Assembly (NCBI RefSeq): GCF_025118155.1 | Contig: NW_026251387.1 | Span: forward strand, 1,147,501-1,211,500 | Length of the DNA: 64,000 nucleotides | Reading direction: 5' to 3' | DNA from: Cokeromyces recurvatus | Taxonomy: Eukaryota > Mucoromycota > Mucoromycetes > Mucorales > Mucoraceae | Shown: piece by piece, positions 1-10,214 of the stretch | How positions within the stretch are numbered: the stretch's first letter is position 1 | How the letters are laid out: every line of letters begins with the position of its first letter | The notes under the pieces: model-generated | Database searches by the model: none | Told to the model about the DNA's origin: nothing | The model's input: only the letters and a program-made list of their open reading frames with translations | Made by a program: the position numbers and the translations under genes

Positions 1-59
1 AAAAAGAAGCTTAGAATAAAATTGTAAATACTATACAACTTGAAGTAAATATGTAAATG

Positions 60-305
60 ACTTTATCAAAAATAAATAAATAAATAAATAATAATAGGTA
101 GACAATTTTTATAAATATTTATATTTGATGCCAATAAGAACGAGTGAGGAAACATACAGGCTACTACTAAGTCTCTGTTTTTTAAGGAATAATTCAACAA
201 TAATAAATAAATAAATAAATGAATAATAATAATAATAAATAAATAATAAATAAATAAATAAATAAATAAAAAAATAAATAAATAAATAAATAAATAAAAA
301 AAAAA
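60..305. repeat. AAAT-type microsatellites and A+T-rich spacer
   Basis: Repeated AAAT/AATA tetranucleotide arrays lie near 74-100 and again at about 200-300, with short AAT runs. They are simple-sequence repeats and no gene is visible. From 300 to about 650 there is ordinary A+T-rich sequence with a short open frame that has no recognisable similarity. Confidence 0.85.
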
Positions 306-659
306 CTACCCTAAGATTATAAGGCGGGCAAGAAAGAATGGGGAGTAGAGGAATGGGGAATGGGAAGTCTCATAATTTGCTGTATGAAATACTGATAATT
401 GTCCAATAAAAATCATTTATTAAAATTTATCATAAAATTTTATATGATTTTCACTTTCAGTATTTCTACTTCAAATTCAGAAAATATTAATATTTTTTTG
501 GACAAATCAAAATTAATTTTCAGAAGAATAAGAAATGAAATTGAGACAAAAAAAGAATTAGTTTTCAGACGAATTGAGATTTATGTTTAAACTTTTTTAC
601 CTGTAATGATCTTAATCCTTTGAGAAAAGGAAACCGTTTTTAATACGGCGATACGAGGG

Positions 660-3368
660 GGTTTTTTTTTAGGCACAAACGTCTTTCGGATAAATTGGTA
701 GTATTCTTCTTTGGCTTAAAAACGTCTGGTCTTCCTCGGCCTGACCAAACTGCCTTCGAGATTGTCTTCATGTTTAAAGCAGCATTTACATCTCGTTGCC
801 ATACTTTTCCGCATTCTGGACACCACAGCCCTTGAAACCGGGAGTGTCTATGACTTCTTGCTTATCGAAAAAACAATGACTGTATGTAATGGAGGTTTTA
901 AATTCATTGATAGTTGTGACGATCAGTTGACCTTCAGTCTCTCACTTTTTCAACGTCTTGAACAGCTTGCCTACTACCCCACACCGGTTCCCTTTTAGCT
1001 TGACAAGATCTTTTCCGAACATACCGCCACGGAGGACGACTAGCGGAACTTTTGTTTTGTCTTCTTTATAAACATGGGGTCTTCATTTGTTCAATCTTTT
1101 CAAAAAAAAAAAAAAAAAAAAGAAGAGATAAATATTAACATCAATTAAAAAAGAACTCGCTGCTTACTTCTGCCGTTCTGTCGTTTCTTTCACCTCCTTT
1201 TTGGCCTTTTTCTTTTTCTTTTTCTTCTTCTTCCTCTTTTTCTTGTTTTTATGTTTATTCCTTTTGGCTTTCTCTTTTCTAAGCCTCACGTTGTATTTTA
1301 AACCCTCATTGATCAAGATGTTGACCGTGTTTTCTTGAGCTCTCTGTCGACCCTGATACAGATTAAATTGTTGTTTCGCCGTATTTCTGCCATAATAATT
1401 AAACAAAACATCCAAGTTTTCCAAAATATTATGCACATATTGGTGGTATATGAGGGGTGATTGTGTTTTTTTTTACCGGTATTAAGCACTCTATCGCCTC
1501 GATTCCGTTCTCATTTTTTTTTCTTTTGTTGCTTTTTTTAAAAGATAGTGGAACTGGTCATATGATAGTACTCCTTTGTTGTACATTTAAGGATACTATA
1601 CGTGGGGTTTAAGCCTTCAACAGCAGTGTATACAGATTTTCGTCCTGGATCCAGGAAAAGAGGTTTATAGATCGATTGAACTTCTTCGATATCAGAATCT
1701 TCTAACTCTAACTGAATATCATTATCCTTTGATCTTGAGACTCTTCTATAAAACAATAGATCAACCGAAAACCCATTCGATCGTATTAGGTTGCCGAACA
1801 TGATCTTGTTGTTCCCATTTGGCACGATATCAGTACTAGTTTTTTTTTTTTAAAAAAAACATGAATTTCGTGATTGCTGTGTTGATATTTTTTGATCATG
1901 ATAAATACCTTTTTATCCTTAATGCGGCGAAATTAATGACTTTTTTTTAAATATTTCCAGTTGGTTTTCATAACCTTTTTCAAACGGTATGGGCACGAAC
2001 GGACACAAAGCATTTATTGAAATTGTGATATAGCGAAAGTGTAACGACGGGTTTGGGTATAAACTGAATAATCTGGGCAGTTGTCGTTCTTCAGATAGAT
2101 CACTTTGCTTTTTATGTTCAGTCTCGTGTTCTAATAAAATATGATCTAAAACTTTAATAAACTTCTGGGGGGGGTTTAATCATATTAGCCAAAGTGGGTT
2201 TTTCATGGATTAAATTTTGCAGCACTTGACACATTTTAATAATTAATTGCTTTTTGTCATTTGGGACATCAACCGGCCATTTGGGGTTGCCGCCATAGGT
2301 AAATTGATAACAAAAATCTTTTGAAATCTTAAAGATATCCTGTGACGATGTTCTCTATATTTTACAAAAGTGTGAGTTGTATTTTTAAAGAAATACAGGA
2401 CATGATGATTCACCTCTAATAAATTCTGCAAAATATAGCGAAAATAGCGCAATAATCGTGTCTCAAACATTTCGACTATATGGTTTGTATAACATGTTGC
2501 CAGTTCTGTGCATGCTTCGGCCAAGCACTGACTGGCTCCATTTTGTATCTTTTTTTTTATATATATTGCGTTTGGGTGTGTCACTCTGAACGAATCCCAG
2601 AATGCCACAAAATTTACTGGTATATTTGCATTGTTTGTTATTTTCTTGTCATTAACTAATTGACATATAGAATACCAGTATTGTTGTTTGAAAATAACGT
2701 GAGGCACTGATTCACTACCCTGCGATAGACAGTAGCTATTTGTAAGAAGCATGGACCTGAATACGATATTGCGAATGTCTTTGGAAGTAGTGATGATTTT
2801 GTTCTTGAGTATATCTTTGTAATCATTATTGATTACACAATCAAATGGAATTTTCCTGTTGAACGGTTTATAAGGAAACTCAAGATTCTTCGTAAATACT
2901 TCAGACTTTGAGAGCTCATGCGAAGGGCATTCACGTGATCTTGTTGACTTGTGACCCACTTGTCCACAATTCGTACAGCTATTTGATATTGAGCCTGTGT
3001 CTTGTTTACTCCTTTTTACTCTTTGTTTGTCTTCCTTAAGACGCGTAGTTTGGCGTCTTTTTCTAGTTGATGTTCCAACTTTTAATAATAAAAAGGTCGT
3101 TAGTATGGAAATATTTTTATGTATCTGAAATTGACATACCATCATCAACAGAAGCTTCCTTAAAGAATTTACACTTGAAGTACTCCTTATTTGCATGCCC
3201 TTTGTTGTTACAATCCTTACATGTCATATCTATACAAAAATCAGAACCTTAAATACTAGACTATTTTGGATTAGATCTTTTACCTCTAAAAGGATCATCT
3301 TTATTTTCTTTCGATTCTCTTTTAATGCGTATTGCTTCTTTTTTCTTGTAAATGATATCTTTGAACAT
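660..3368 (-). pseudogene. Fanzor (TnpB-like RuvC nuclease) pseudogene, copy 1
   Basis: Read on the minus strand, the frames spell a near full-length Fanzor, the eukaryotic relative of transposon TnpB. From the 5' side there is a CCHC zinc knuckle near 3180-3227, a short intron, and a second knuckle with the same CX2CX4HX7C spacing near 2930-2990. A long helical N-terminal half follows (2240-2930). Then come a segment containing LYPNPSLHFRYITI (about 2040-2090), the RuvC-I motif LDPGRKSVYTA (about 1625-1660), a Lys-rich linker (1164-1436), and the C-terminal block with INEF and WQRDVNAALNM (about 740-1040). The copy is dead. Frames shift near 2170, between 1860 and 1540, and inside the zinc ribbon. 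A stop follows TLKK near 940. The first ribbon Cys is Tyr (TYSHC). The RuvC-III Asp (RDVNAA) is kept. Family assignment is confident; exact ends are not. A further short reading frame at 3260-3368 may be a 5' exon or unrelated. Confidence 0.85.
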
Positions 3369-3372
3369 GTCG

Positions 3373-3375
<3 letters not shown>

Positions 3376-3428
<53 letters not shown>
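3376..3428. repeat. Poly(A) tract of 53 bp between the two Fanzor relics
   Basis: An uninterrupted run of A separates the 5' side of the minus-strand Fanzor copy from the truncated plus-strand copy. Confidence 0.95.
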
Positions 3429-3429
<1 letters not shown>

Positions 3430-3621
3430 AGTTTTCAGAATTTTTCTATTTTCTTAGAATATAATCAATTTCTATTTCAGACAGATCAAAATTTCTTTTG
3501 CCCAAGTAAGTATTAGTCTGCTTGACAGTCTTCCAGAGTATTATCTACAATTCAGCTATCAAATAATAGACTTGTGAAGGGTCATACATAGTTAGTATAT
3601 ATTGATTTCTAGACTAAGAGA

Positions 3622-4505
3622 TGGTTAAAAGAATACTACCATATGACTGGTTCCACAAGATATACAAAGCAATTGAATGACAAGAAAGCACTCTCTGGCA
3701 TTAGTTTAATTGAAAGCAATATTCCTTCATCAAAGACTTCTCTATTTACCACATACCAAAATCATGTAGAATATATGTTTGAACATCTAGATGCTTTGCT
3801 CAGCTTTTACTGTGTAGATGATGCCAGAGATCGCTTTTCTTTATATCAAGATCTACAGAGGACCCCTCAACAAATGGCAAATATGCTGACATATGGTACC
3901 GCCAAATATAATCGCTCAAAAAGAGATCAAAAGAAAAAGAAGGCGAAAAGAAGAATAAAGCAAAGAAGAAGGAAAGACAAGACAGTAGGCAAACCCGAAA
4001 GGACAAAGTAAGGAAACATTTCATTTTAGTCTGTACTATTTGCTTAAACACATTTAATAGAACTAAAAAATGGAGAGCAGCTTCGTTCGATGAAAACAAA
4101 AAGAAGGTGCCACTGGTTGTCTTCAGAGCTGAAATGTTTGGCAAAGACCTTGCAAAGATGAAAGGTTTGAGATGTGGCGCTGTTGGTAAATTATATCAAA
4201 TATTGAAAAGACGTGAGTCTGAAGGTCAGTTAATTGTTGTAACAATTGACGAATTCAATATCTCCAAAACTTGCAGCCTCTGTCTTTCTCTTAGTTTGAA
4301 AACTGTTAGCACGTCCAATTTCAAGGGGAATGGTGTAGTGTCTTGCCAAAGCTGCCACAAACTTTGGCAGAGATATGTCAACGCTGCCCGGAATATGATG
4401 GTTATTTTTAAATCAATCTGGTCAGGAGAAGGAAGACTACCGATCTTCAAACCTCAAACAAGAAACAAAATCACTGTAGTAAACACAGGTGCCCTCAGGG
4501 CTTAA
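3622..4505 (+). pseudogene. Fanzor (TnpB-like) pseudogene, copy 2, 5'-truncated
   Basis: This is a plus-strand relative of the neighbouring copy. The frame begins at KEYYHMTGST, which matches KEYYHMTSST of copy 1, so everything up to and including the RuvC-I Asp is missing. It continues through EHLDALLSFY and the Lys/Arg-rich linker to about 4006. A plausible GT-AG intron of about 55 bp (4007-4063) sits where copy 1 also has intron-like sequence. The second exon reads KKVPLVVFRAEMFGKDL, then IDEF, then a zinc ribbon with both Cys pairs intact (CSLC and CQSC). The last RuvC motif reads WQRYVNAARNM, so the third catalytic Asp has become Tyr. Without RuvC-I and with this change the product cannot be a nuclease. 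The reading frame stays open after the intron to a stop at 4503-4505, so decay is milder here than in copy 1. Confidence 0.85.
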
Positions 4506-6003
4506 GATTTTTACATGTAAGATGCCTAAGCATAAGCTTCAATCTGTCTAAATTTTGTATTTACTTCATCCAAAAAAAGGTAAGCAAATTGTCTGAGTTT
4601 AAATTTTGATTCGTCCAAAAAAAAAACCTAACATCATCTGAATTTGAAGTATTACTGCTATTCTCTATTTAAACTCATCTATCATTCATAATATATCTTG
4701 TTTCAGAAAATAAGAAATACAGTTCATTTTAATTCATACTTTTTTTTTTAAGCAGTTGTCTGTATATACAATTTCTCAAACAATGGCCTCAAGTAAATGT
4801 TATAAAATTTAAAATAGAATTTACCTAAAATAGCAAAATGGATTTTTTTTAAGAAAAAAAAAAGAAATTAATATATGATTTGAAGTAGAAATGTTATAAA
4901 TGGGGTATAAAATTGCCTATACAAAATAATTATCTTTGTTTTGGACAAGGAAAATAATATAGCCATAGTTAATAAATTCATTATTAGACTGACTGGCCTA
5001 CGCAAAGTAAAGAAACATATGAAAGATGAACGAGTTAAATAGAAAGACAGCTAAGTTAGAAATTTCAATTATTAAAAAAAAAGAGTGGATCTTTTTTTTT
5101 TTTTTTCTCAATAAAAAAACTTTTAGTTTAGAAAGTGACACAATTGGAATTGTTATAAACAAAGTTATAGTTAACAACTTGTTTCTGCTTTTAAGATCTT
5201 GATAGAACGCGTGTGTGTGTGTGTGTGTTTAAAAACTGAAAACACAAGTTTTTGATGAATTATGTTCCATTAGTCAATATAGACAAAAGTATATAAATCA
5301 TGCTTTATTGCCTTCTAAAATTCCACCATATCTTAAATGATCTTTAATATTGGTATAAATTCTGAAACCTAAATTACTAACGAATGTAATTGGATAAACT
5401 TTCTGATTGGAACTAATATATTATTTTTTCTGTACATTAAAGTTTACCAACAAATTTCTCTTTTTATAATTCATAAAAGAATGATAAATTTAATGCAGCA
5501 ATTTTTATTTTGCGCAAACAGTCATAATATATTTTACTTTCAATTTGTCTGTGGTATTTGTAGCTGAGATATTAATTCAATCTTGTTTCTTTCCACAATA
5601 GCTTAGTTCTCTTTAAGCATAGTCATCTTTTGAGGAACTTTCAAAGTAATAGTAATAGTAGTAGTAGTACTACTACTATGAGGATAATTGATATCTTTTA
5701 CAGAAGCTTTAAAAGCGCTTGGATTTTTTTTTTTTTTTTATATGTTAATCTTCTAAACTATCTTTTAAGGCCAATTATCTATCATACAAGCCTAAATGAA
5801 ATTTGAACGTATTTGATAAAAAAGGATTTGAAATCATCTTTAATATGCTCTTTGATTGTATTAGTTGATGCTTCTACTATTTGATAGTATATGACTTTTT
5901 CTTTTTCTTTTCTTTTAAATAATAATAATATCGGCATAAATTTTATTTTGTGTCTCAAAGTTCATAAATTTACATCTCTATTTTTGTATCTTCACCTGAT
6001 TAT

Positions 6004-6045
<42 letters not shown>

Positions 6046-6400
6046 CTTGCAGAGAAGATTTATCGTTCATGATTTCTCCTTGTTATACTTTCTGATATTA
6101 TCAAATGATATCTTTGAAATTAAAACTGTTATTTGTATTCATTGGTTATTAGAAATAAGCAAAATAAAATCAGACAATATATATTTATATGCATATCTAA
6201 AAGGAAAAGTGCATGTAGCTAATTCTGTGAGGGCAATTGAATATAAGCTCTTGTAAATGAGAATAAAGTTCTTATTATTTTACTTGAACATTTTATTTAA
6301 ATAATATTGCAAGGATTGAAGTAACAAAAAAAAAATTACACACGTGTATATGTATTATATATACATGTATGTGTATATGGATATATGTATACATATATAG
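4506..6400. other. Intergenic, no supported gene
   Basis: A+T-rich spacer with poly(T) runs near 5092-5106 and 6007-6045, a (GT)n run near 5212-5228, and a short perfect TAGTAG/CTACTA palindrome near 5656-5678. The open frame at 5891-6256 is mostly a poly-Phe run from the T tract and is not credible. The poly(T) at 6007 ends in CTTGCAG, which resembles a splice acceptor, but no exon could be identified next to it. Confidence 0.6.
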
Positions 6401-6407
6401 CAGCTAT

Positions 6408-6770
6408 TTAGCCATAGTTTACACCAGTTACTCTCATAGTATGATCTACCCTAATATTTAAACGTTCTGGTCTAAAATCCATAGTCTTAACGGAGTTGGG
6501 AGGTAAAACTCGATGAGGATTAGGCAAGTCTTTTTTACGAATATACTAAGTATCCATATTAATATCATATATCTTTACGTCATGGTTTATATACATGTAT
6601 TTATATTTATAAAGAAAAGAAAAAGAATGAATAGTTACCTCTCCAGCGTTAAGAGCAGTTTCTTCATCGTCATTAAGAATGACCTTACCAATTAACATAT
6701 CACGCCAGCCATCACAATCATTTGATTGATTTCTAGAGTCATCTAGTAATTTAGCAAATGGAATAGACAT
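6408..6770 (-). CDS. Peptidase inhibitor I78-like small protein
   Basis: This is a two-exon gene. Exon 1 (6639-6770) encodes MSIPFAKLLDD through GWRDMLIGKV to NAGE. A 93-bp GT-AG intron (6546-6638) follows. Exon 2 (6408-6545) opens in frame with YIRKKDLPNPHRVLPPNS and ends TMDFRPERLNIRVD...GVNYG before TAA. The order GW..L.G, then a proline-bearing loop with R and P, then T-D-(Y/F)-R-P-x-RLN, is the pattern of the I78 family, small cytosolic or secreted inhibitors related to potato inhibitor I folds. The usual terminal CG is YG here. No signal peptide is evident from the chosen Met. An in-frame Met further upstream (6827) would add a hydrophobic stretch. The product is about 89 aa, a normal size for the family. 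The target protease cannot be told. Confidence 0.72.
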
Positions 6771-7126
6771 TTTAGTAATGTTATATTTTCTCTTTGTGAA
6801 AAAAACGAGCATTGCACCAATGATCATACTTTCATCTTTTTTATATAGTACGAATTATTAAATCACCGATTACGATGAAAAATGCTACTGCGCTTTTTAA
6901 GTAGCATTACGCCAAAACTATGTTACAGTGAGAAAAGAGTTAATAATAAACATTCTTCACTTTTAATTAACTTCACTTAAATTTACAACTTGATAAAACC
7001 CTGTTGTGTCTGATGTTTATAGAAAGATAATGTTTTGTAGTAATGATTATTTTTATTCCTACTTATTCGTGTCCTTGAAAATTGAAACTTGCGACAAGTC
7101 GAACAAGCATATTTAACATCCTTTTT

Positions 7127-7177
<51 letters not shown>

Positions 7178-7235
7178 ACTTCTTTGGAGTTTAGAAGCTT
7201 TTCAGTATACTAGAGTAACGTAAAACTGTATCAGA

Positions 7236-7360
7236 TTACAGTAGAATAACATAGACAAAACATTTTTTTTTCTTACGTCTCCAACTATCACCAGTATTAG
7301 TTTCAGTAGGACATTTTGATAAAGGATTTTCATAATACAAATATATGCTCTTTTTTTTTT
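7236..7360 (-). other. Possible exon fragment, unassigned
   Basis: The minus strand contains NPLSKCPTETNTGDSWRR followed by a GTAAG donor-like signal. It resembles a short N-terminal exon, perhaps of a second I78-like gene because of the W-R context, but no matching downstream exon was found. Low confidence. Confidence 0.2.
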
Positions 7361-8260
7361 TTCCATTATAAAAGGTATCAGATATGATAATAAAGGGCCT
7401 GACTTTTGTATATGTCAATTAATGTAGAATAATACTTTTTAACATAACTTAATATTCTTACGAGTAAGTTCATGTGATTGATATTATCACCTATTACAAA
7501 CTTTTTTTCAACCATCTACGAATAAAGCTATTTGCTAGCTATGTAGGCTTCAACAGATGTTTGTAATTGAAAACTATATAAATCATTTCCTTATATACTT
7601 GACTCCTTTACTTGTCTTATTATTCCTTAATTAAATTAACATACCCACAAGCCATCATTTATCACATAATCAAGATATATAAAGTATAAAGGATTATTTT
7701 GGGCATAAAGAAAGAAAAAAAAACTTAGAAAAGCATGCCTTATTATATCTAATGTGCTTGTAACTATTGAATAAAAGCTCAAACCCTCTTCCTATTGAAC
7801 AAAGAAGAAGTATCTTATCAACATCCAAAGCATTCTAATACAGTGTCATTCTCCTTCTTACCATTTTGGCTGGTTATTTGTACCTTATCATATGAAAATG
7901 AATTATCTTTTTTTTTTATAATAAAATCTCTCCTTTCCCACTATTCAGTTTTATTCGTTTGGTTATCTGTATTCAATTTCAATTTCATTAGTTAGTCTTT
8001 ATATCTTATCACATCTTTCTTCTTCTCCTTTTTTTCAGGCAATACAGTATCTTTAAGATAGAATGGTCTTATAAGTGACGGTTAACATAATTTCCGATGT
8101 TGTCATCAACAAATTAAAACCCCTTCCTATTTAAAATTACTCCAATGTTAAAGTACAATAGCATTAACACTATCATTACAGGGTCCCTATTAGAAAGGGA
8201 ATATTGTATTGACCGTCCAATAATAAACTGGGCCTCTCCCTTTTTCTCTTTTCTTGGACT
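7361..8260. promoter_or_regulatory. Spacer and 5' region of the PPR gene
   Basis: No gene was recognised. The stretch from about 8040 is less homopolymeric. A CCAAT box lies at about 8216, with pyrimidine-rich sequence (TCTCCCTTTTTCTC) immediately before the ATG at 8261. Both are common in fungal core promoters, but their function here is inferred only. Confidence 0.3.
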
Positions 8261-9769
8261 ATGGCATTTAGACAATCTCCTCTATCAAAATTGGTTATAG
8301 TTGATGTTATTCGTGCTATTGTTTTAAGACCGATATCCACCAACACTCTACATACATTACCTACAAACTCAACATGGAAACATACTAGTAGTAACTTCTT
8401 TAACAGATTTAATAAACATGAAGCTCATAGGTTTTTTTCAACACAAAAGTCAAAACCTACATTCTTCGATGCACAAAAATCCTCACCTAATTTAAAAACA
8501 ACAGAAACTGAGAGTAATGAGGTTAAAAGAAAAGAGAAATATCATTATTTTATGACAAAACATTATCATGGCCAGATGAATAAACTTGTAAAAGGATATA
8601 CACTAAAGCATAAGAAGCCGAGGCCGACAACAGTTTTTGAATACAATAAACTAATTATGTTTGCAATTTTAGAAAGTCGCTTTAATAAAGCAATTAATAT
8701 TTTTCGTGAAATGGAGAATGAAAGACTCAAACCCGACATTAAGTCCTATACCATGATCATCGATGAATATGTAAAAAGATCCGATAACGAAAAGGCAAGA
8801 AAATGGGTGAATCGTATGTTAAGACAAAAAATTGAACCTGATGCTTATATTTATACCACACTCATTGACGGCTACATGCAACAGGCTAACATTGATGACA
8901 CTGAAGCCATCTTTAGATTGATGATGAAGAGAAAGATTCAACCCACCCTTGTTACATACAATGTTTTAATGCACCATTCTGTTAGACAACTGAATATGGA
9001 ATCCGCATTGAAATTTTGGGGAAATTTATTAGATGCAGGCTTAAAACCTGATGTTTATACATTTGCCATCATGTTGCATGGATTAGGAGATGAAGGGCGA
9101 CTGAAGGAAGCTTGGGATGTTTATAAAAAGATGCAAGATGAGAATGTTAATGTCAATGAAGTTATAGTAACAACTTTGATGGGAATGCATGTGAAGCAAC
9201 ATGATAATGAATTTGCTATTCAGCTATATAACAAATTTTTCAATTCTAAAGAAAGCTCTTTAAAGGCAACACTACATACTCGTAATGTATTATTAAACGC
9301 TTTAATCGCAAATGCAGATGTTGACACAATTAAAAAATATTATCATTATTATCAAGCCAGTATAAAAAATAAGCAAAAATCATCCCTTTTTATTAGTGCA
9401 AATGTAGTCACTTATACCACTTTTATGCGTGCTTTCCTTCGTCGTAGCGCTTTACCTATGGTTAGTCAAGTATATGAAGATATGACAGCACAGAAAATTC
9501 AACCAACACTAGTGACATATGCTACCTTAATGCTTGCTCACGCTTATGTACCTGACCCCGAAACCTGTAATCGTATCTTGGAAGAATTGAGAAATAGCAA
9601 CATTGAATTAAATGCAATCATATATACAATTGTCATGAGAGCTTGGGCTAAATCAGGTCGTTGGAAAAGAGTTGAAGATACATACGCATTAATGCAGCAG
9701 GATAATATAAAACCAACAGAACTAACAATGGAAGTATTAAAGTATAGTAAACTTAGAAATTTCGATTAA
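8261..9769 (+). CDS. Pentatricopeptide repeat (PPR) protein, probably mitochondrial
   Basis: Single uninterrupted frame of 502 aa. The first ~70 residues are rich in Ser, Thr, Arg and Lys and poor in acidic residues, with RFFSTQKS near residue 65, which looks like a mitochondrial presequence. From about residue 120 there are tandem ~35-residue helical repeats of the PPR type. Examples are PDIKSYTMIIDEYVK, PDAYIYTTLIDGYMQ, PTLVTYNVLMHHSV, PDVYTFAIMLHGLG, PTLVTYATLMLAHA and LNAIIYTIVMRAW. At least eight units are visible. PPR arrays bind single-stranded RNA, one base per repeat, and fungal members act in mitochondrial RNA processing or translation. The gene has no introns, unlike most neighbours, and a 40-bp poly(A) run lies about 40 bp after the stop. 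The exact RNA target is unknown. Confidence 0.88.
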   Translation: MAFRQSPLSKLVIVDVIRAIVLRPISTNTLHTLPTNSTWKHTSSNFFNRFNKHEAHRFFSTQKSKPTFFDAQKSSPNLKTTETESNEVKRKEKYHYFMTKHYHGQMNKLVKGYTLKHKKPRPTTVFEYNKLIMFAILESRFNKAINIFREMENERLKPDIKSYTMIIDEYVKRSDNEKARKWVNRMLRQKIEPDAYIYTTLIDGYMQQANIDDTEAIFRLMMKRKIQPTLVTYNVLMHHSVRQLNMESALKFWGNLLDAGLKPDVYTFAIMLHGLGDEGRLKEAWDVYKKMQDENVNVNEVIVTTLMGMHVKQHDNEFAIQLYNKFFNSKESSLKATLHTRNVLLNALIANADVDTIKKYYHYYQASIKNKQKSSLFISANVVTYTTFMRAFLRRSALPMVSQVYEDMTAQKIQPTLVTYATLMLAHAYVPDPETCNRILEELRNSNIELNAIIYTIVMRAWAKSGRWKRVEDTYALMQQDNIKPTELTMEVLKYSKLRNFD

Positions 9770-9809
9770 ATCTATTTGTACATAATAAATATAAAATTGT
9801 AGATGTATA

Positions 9810-9811
<2 letters not shown>

Positions 9812-9851
<40 letters not shown>
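9812..9851 (+). repeat. Poly(A) tract downstream of the PPR gene
   Basis: About 40 A residues follow an AATAAA at about 9784 and a TA-rich stretch. The spacing is what one would expect of a retroposed mRNA tail, but such tracts are frequent in this window. The rest of the interval to 10214 holds a short A-rich/AAT repeat and no supported gene. Confidence 0.7.
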
Positions 9852-9855
<4 letters not shown>

Positions 9856-10214
9856 AATAATAAATATTCATGACGTTGTTGTATTACAAAAAAAAAAAAA
9901 ATAATAATAATAACAATAATAATACTATTTTATTGGTGGCTTTGATACTCATATCGTCTACTGAACGCACAAATGCCAAAGCCTTAATATGTTGTTATAT
10001 AGCCATCATAAGTTCTGTTCCATTTGAAACGCACTATTCTCCTTTTATTTCTTATATATAAATATATATCTGTATATGAATATTTATTTATATATTTTAT
10101 TTTATTTTAATCTTGTCATAGTTATATAGAAGCCCTTGAAACGGACATATTTTACTACTATTTTAAACATAAATACCCTCCCCCTCCAAATATACATTAT
10201 TTATCTTATAAAAA

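Noticed and set aside
3800..4144. A 114-codon minus-strand open frame
   Set aside because: It is antisense to the Fanzor copy 2 linker; its Phe/Ser-rich composition mirrors the Lys-rich coding strand.
5656..5678. Perfect TAG/CTA palindrome
   Set aside because: It is a trinucleotide repeat meeting its complement; too short and simple to call a regulatory hairpin.
5891..6256. A 121-codon plus-strand frame
   Set aside because: Its core is a Phe run from a 39-bp poly(T); the rest shows no coding character.
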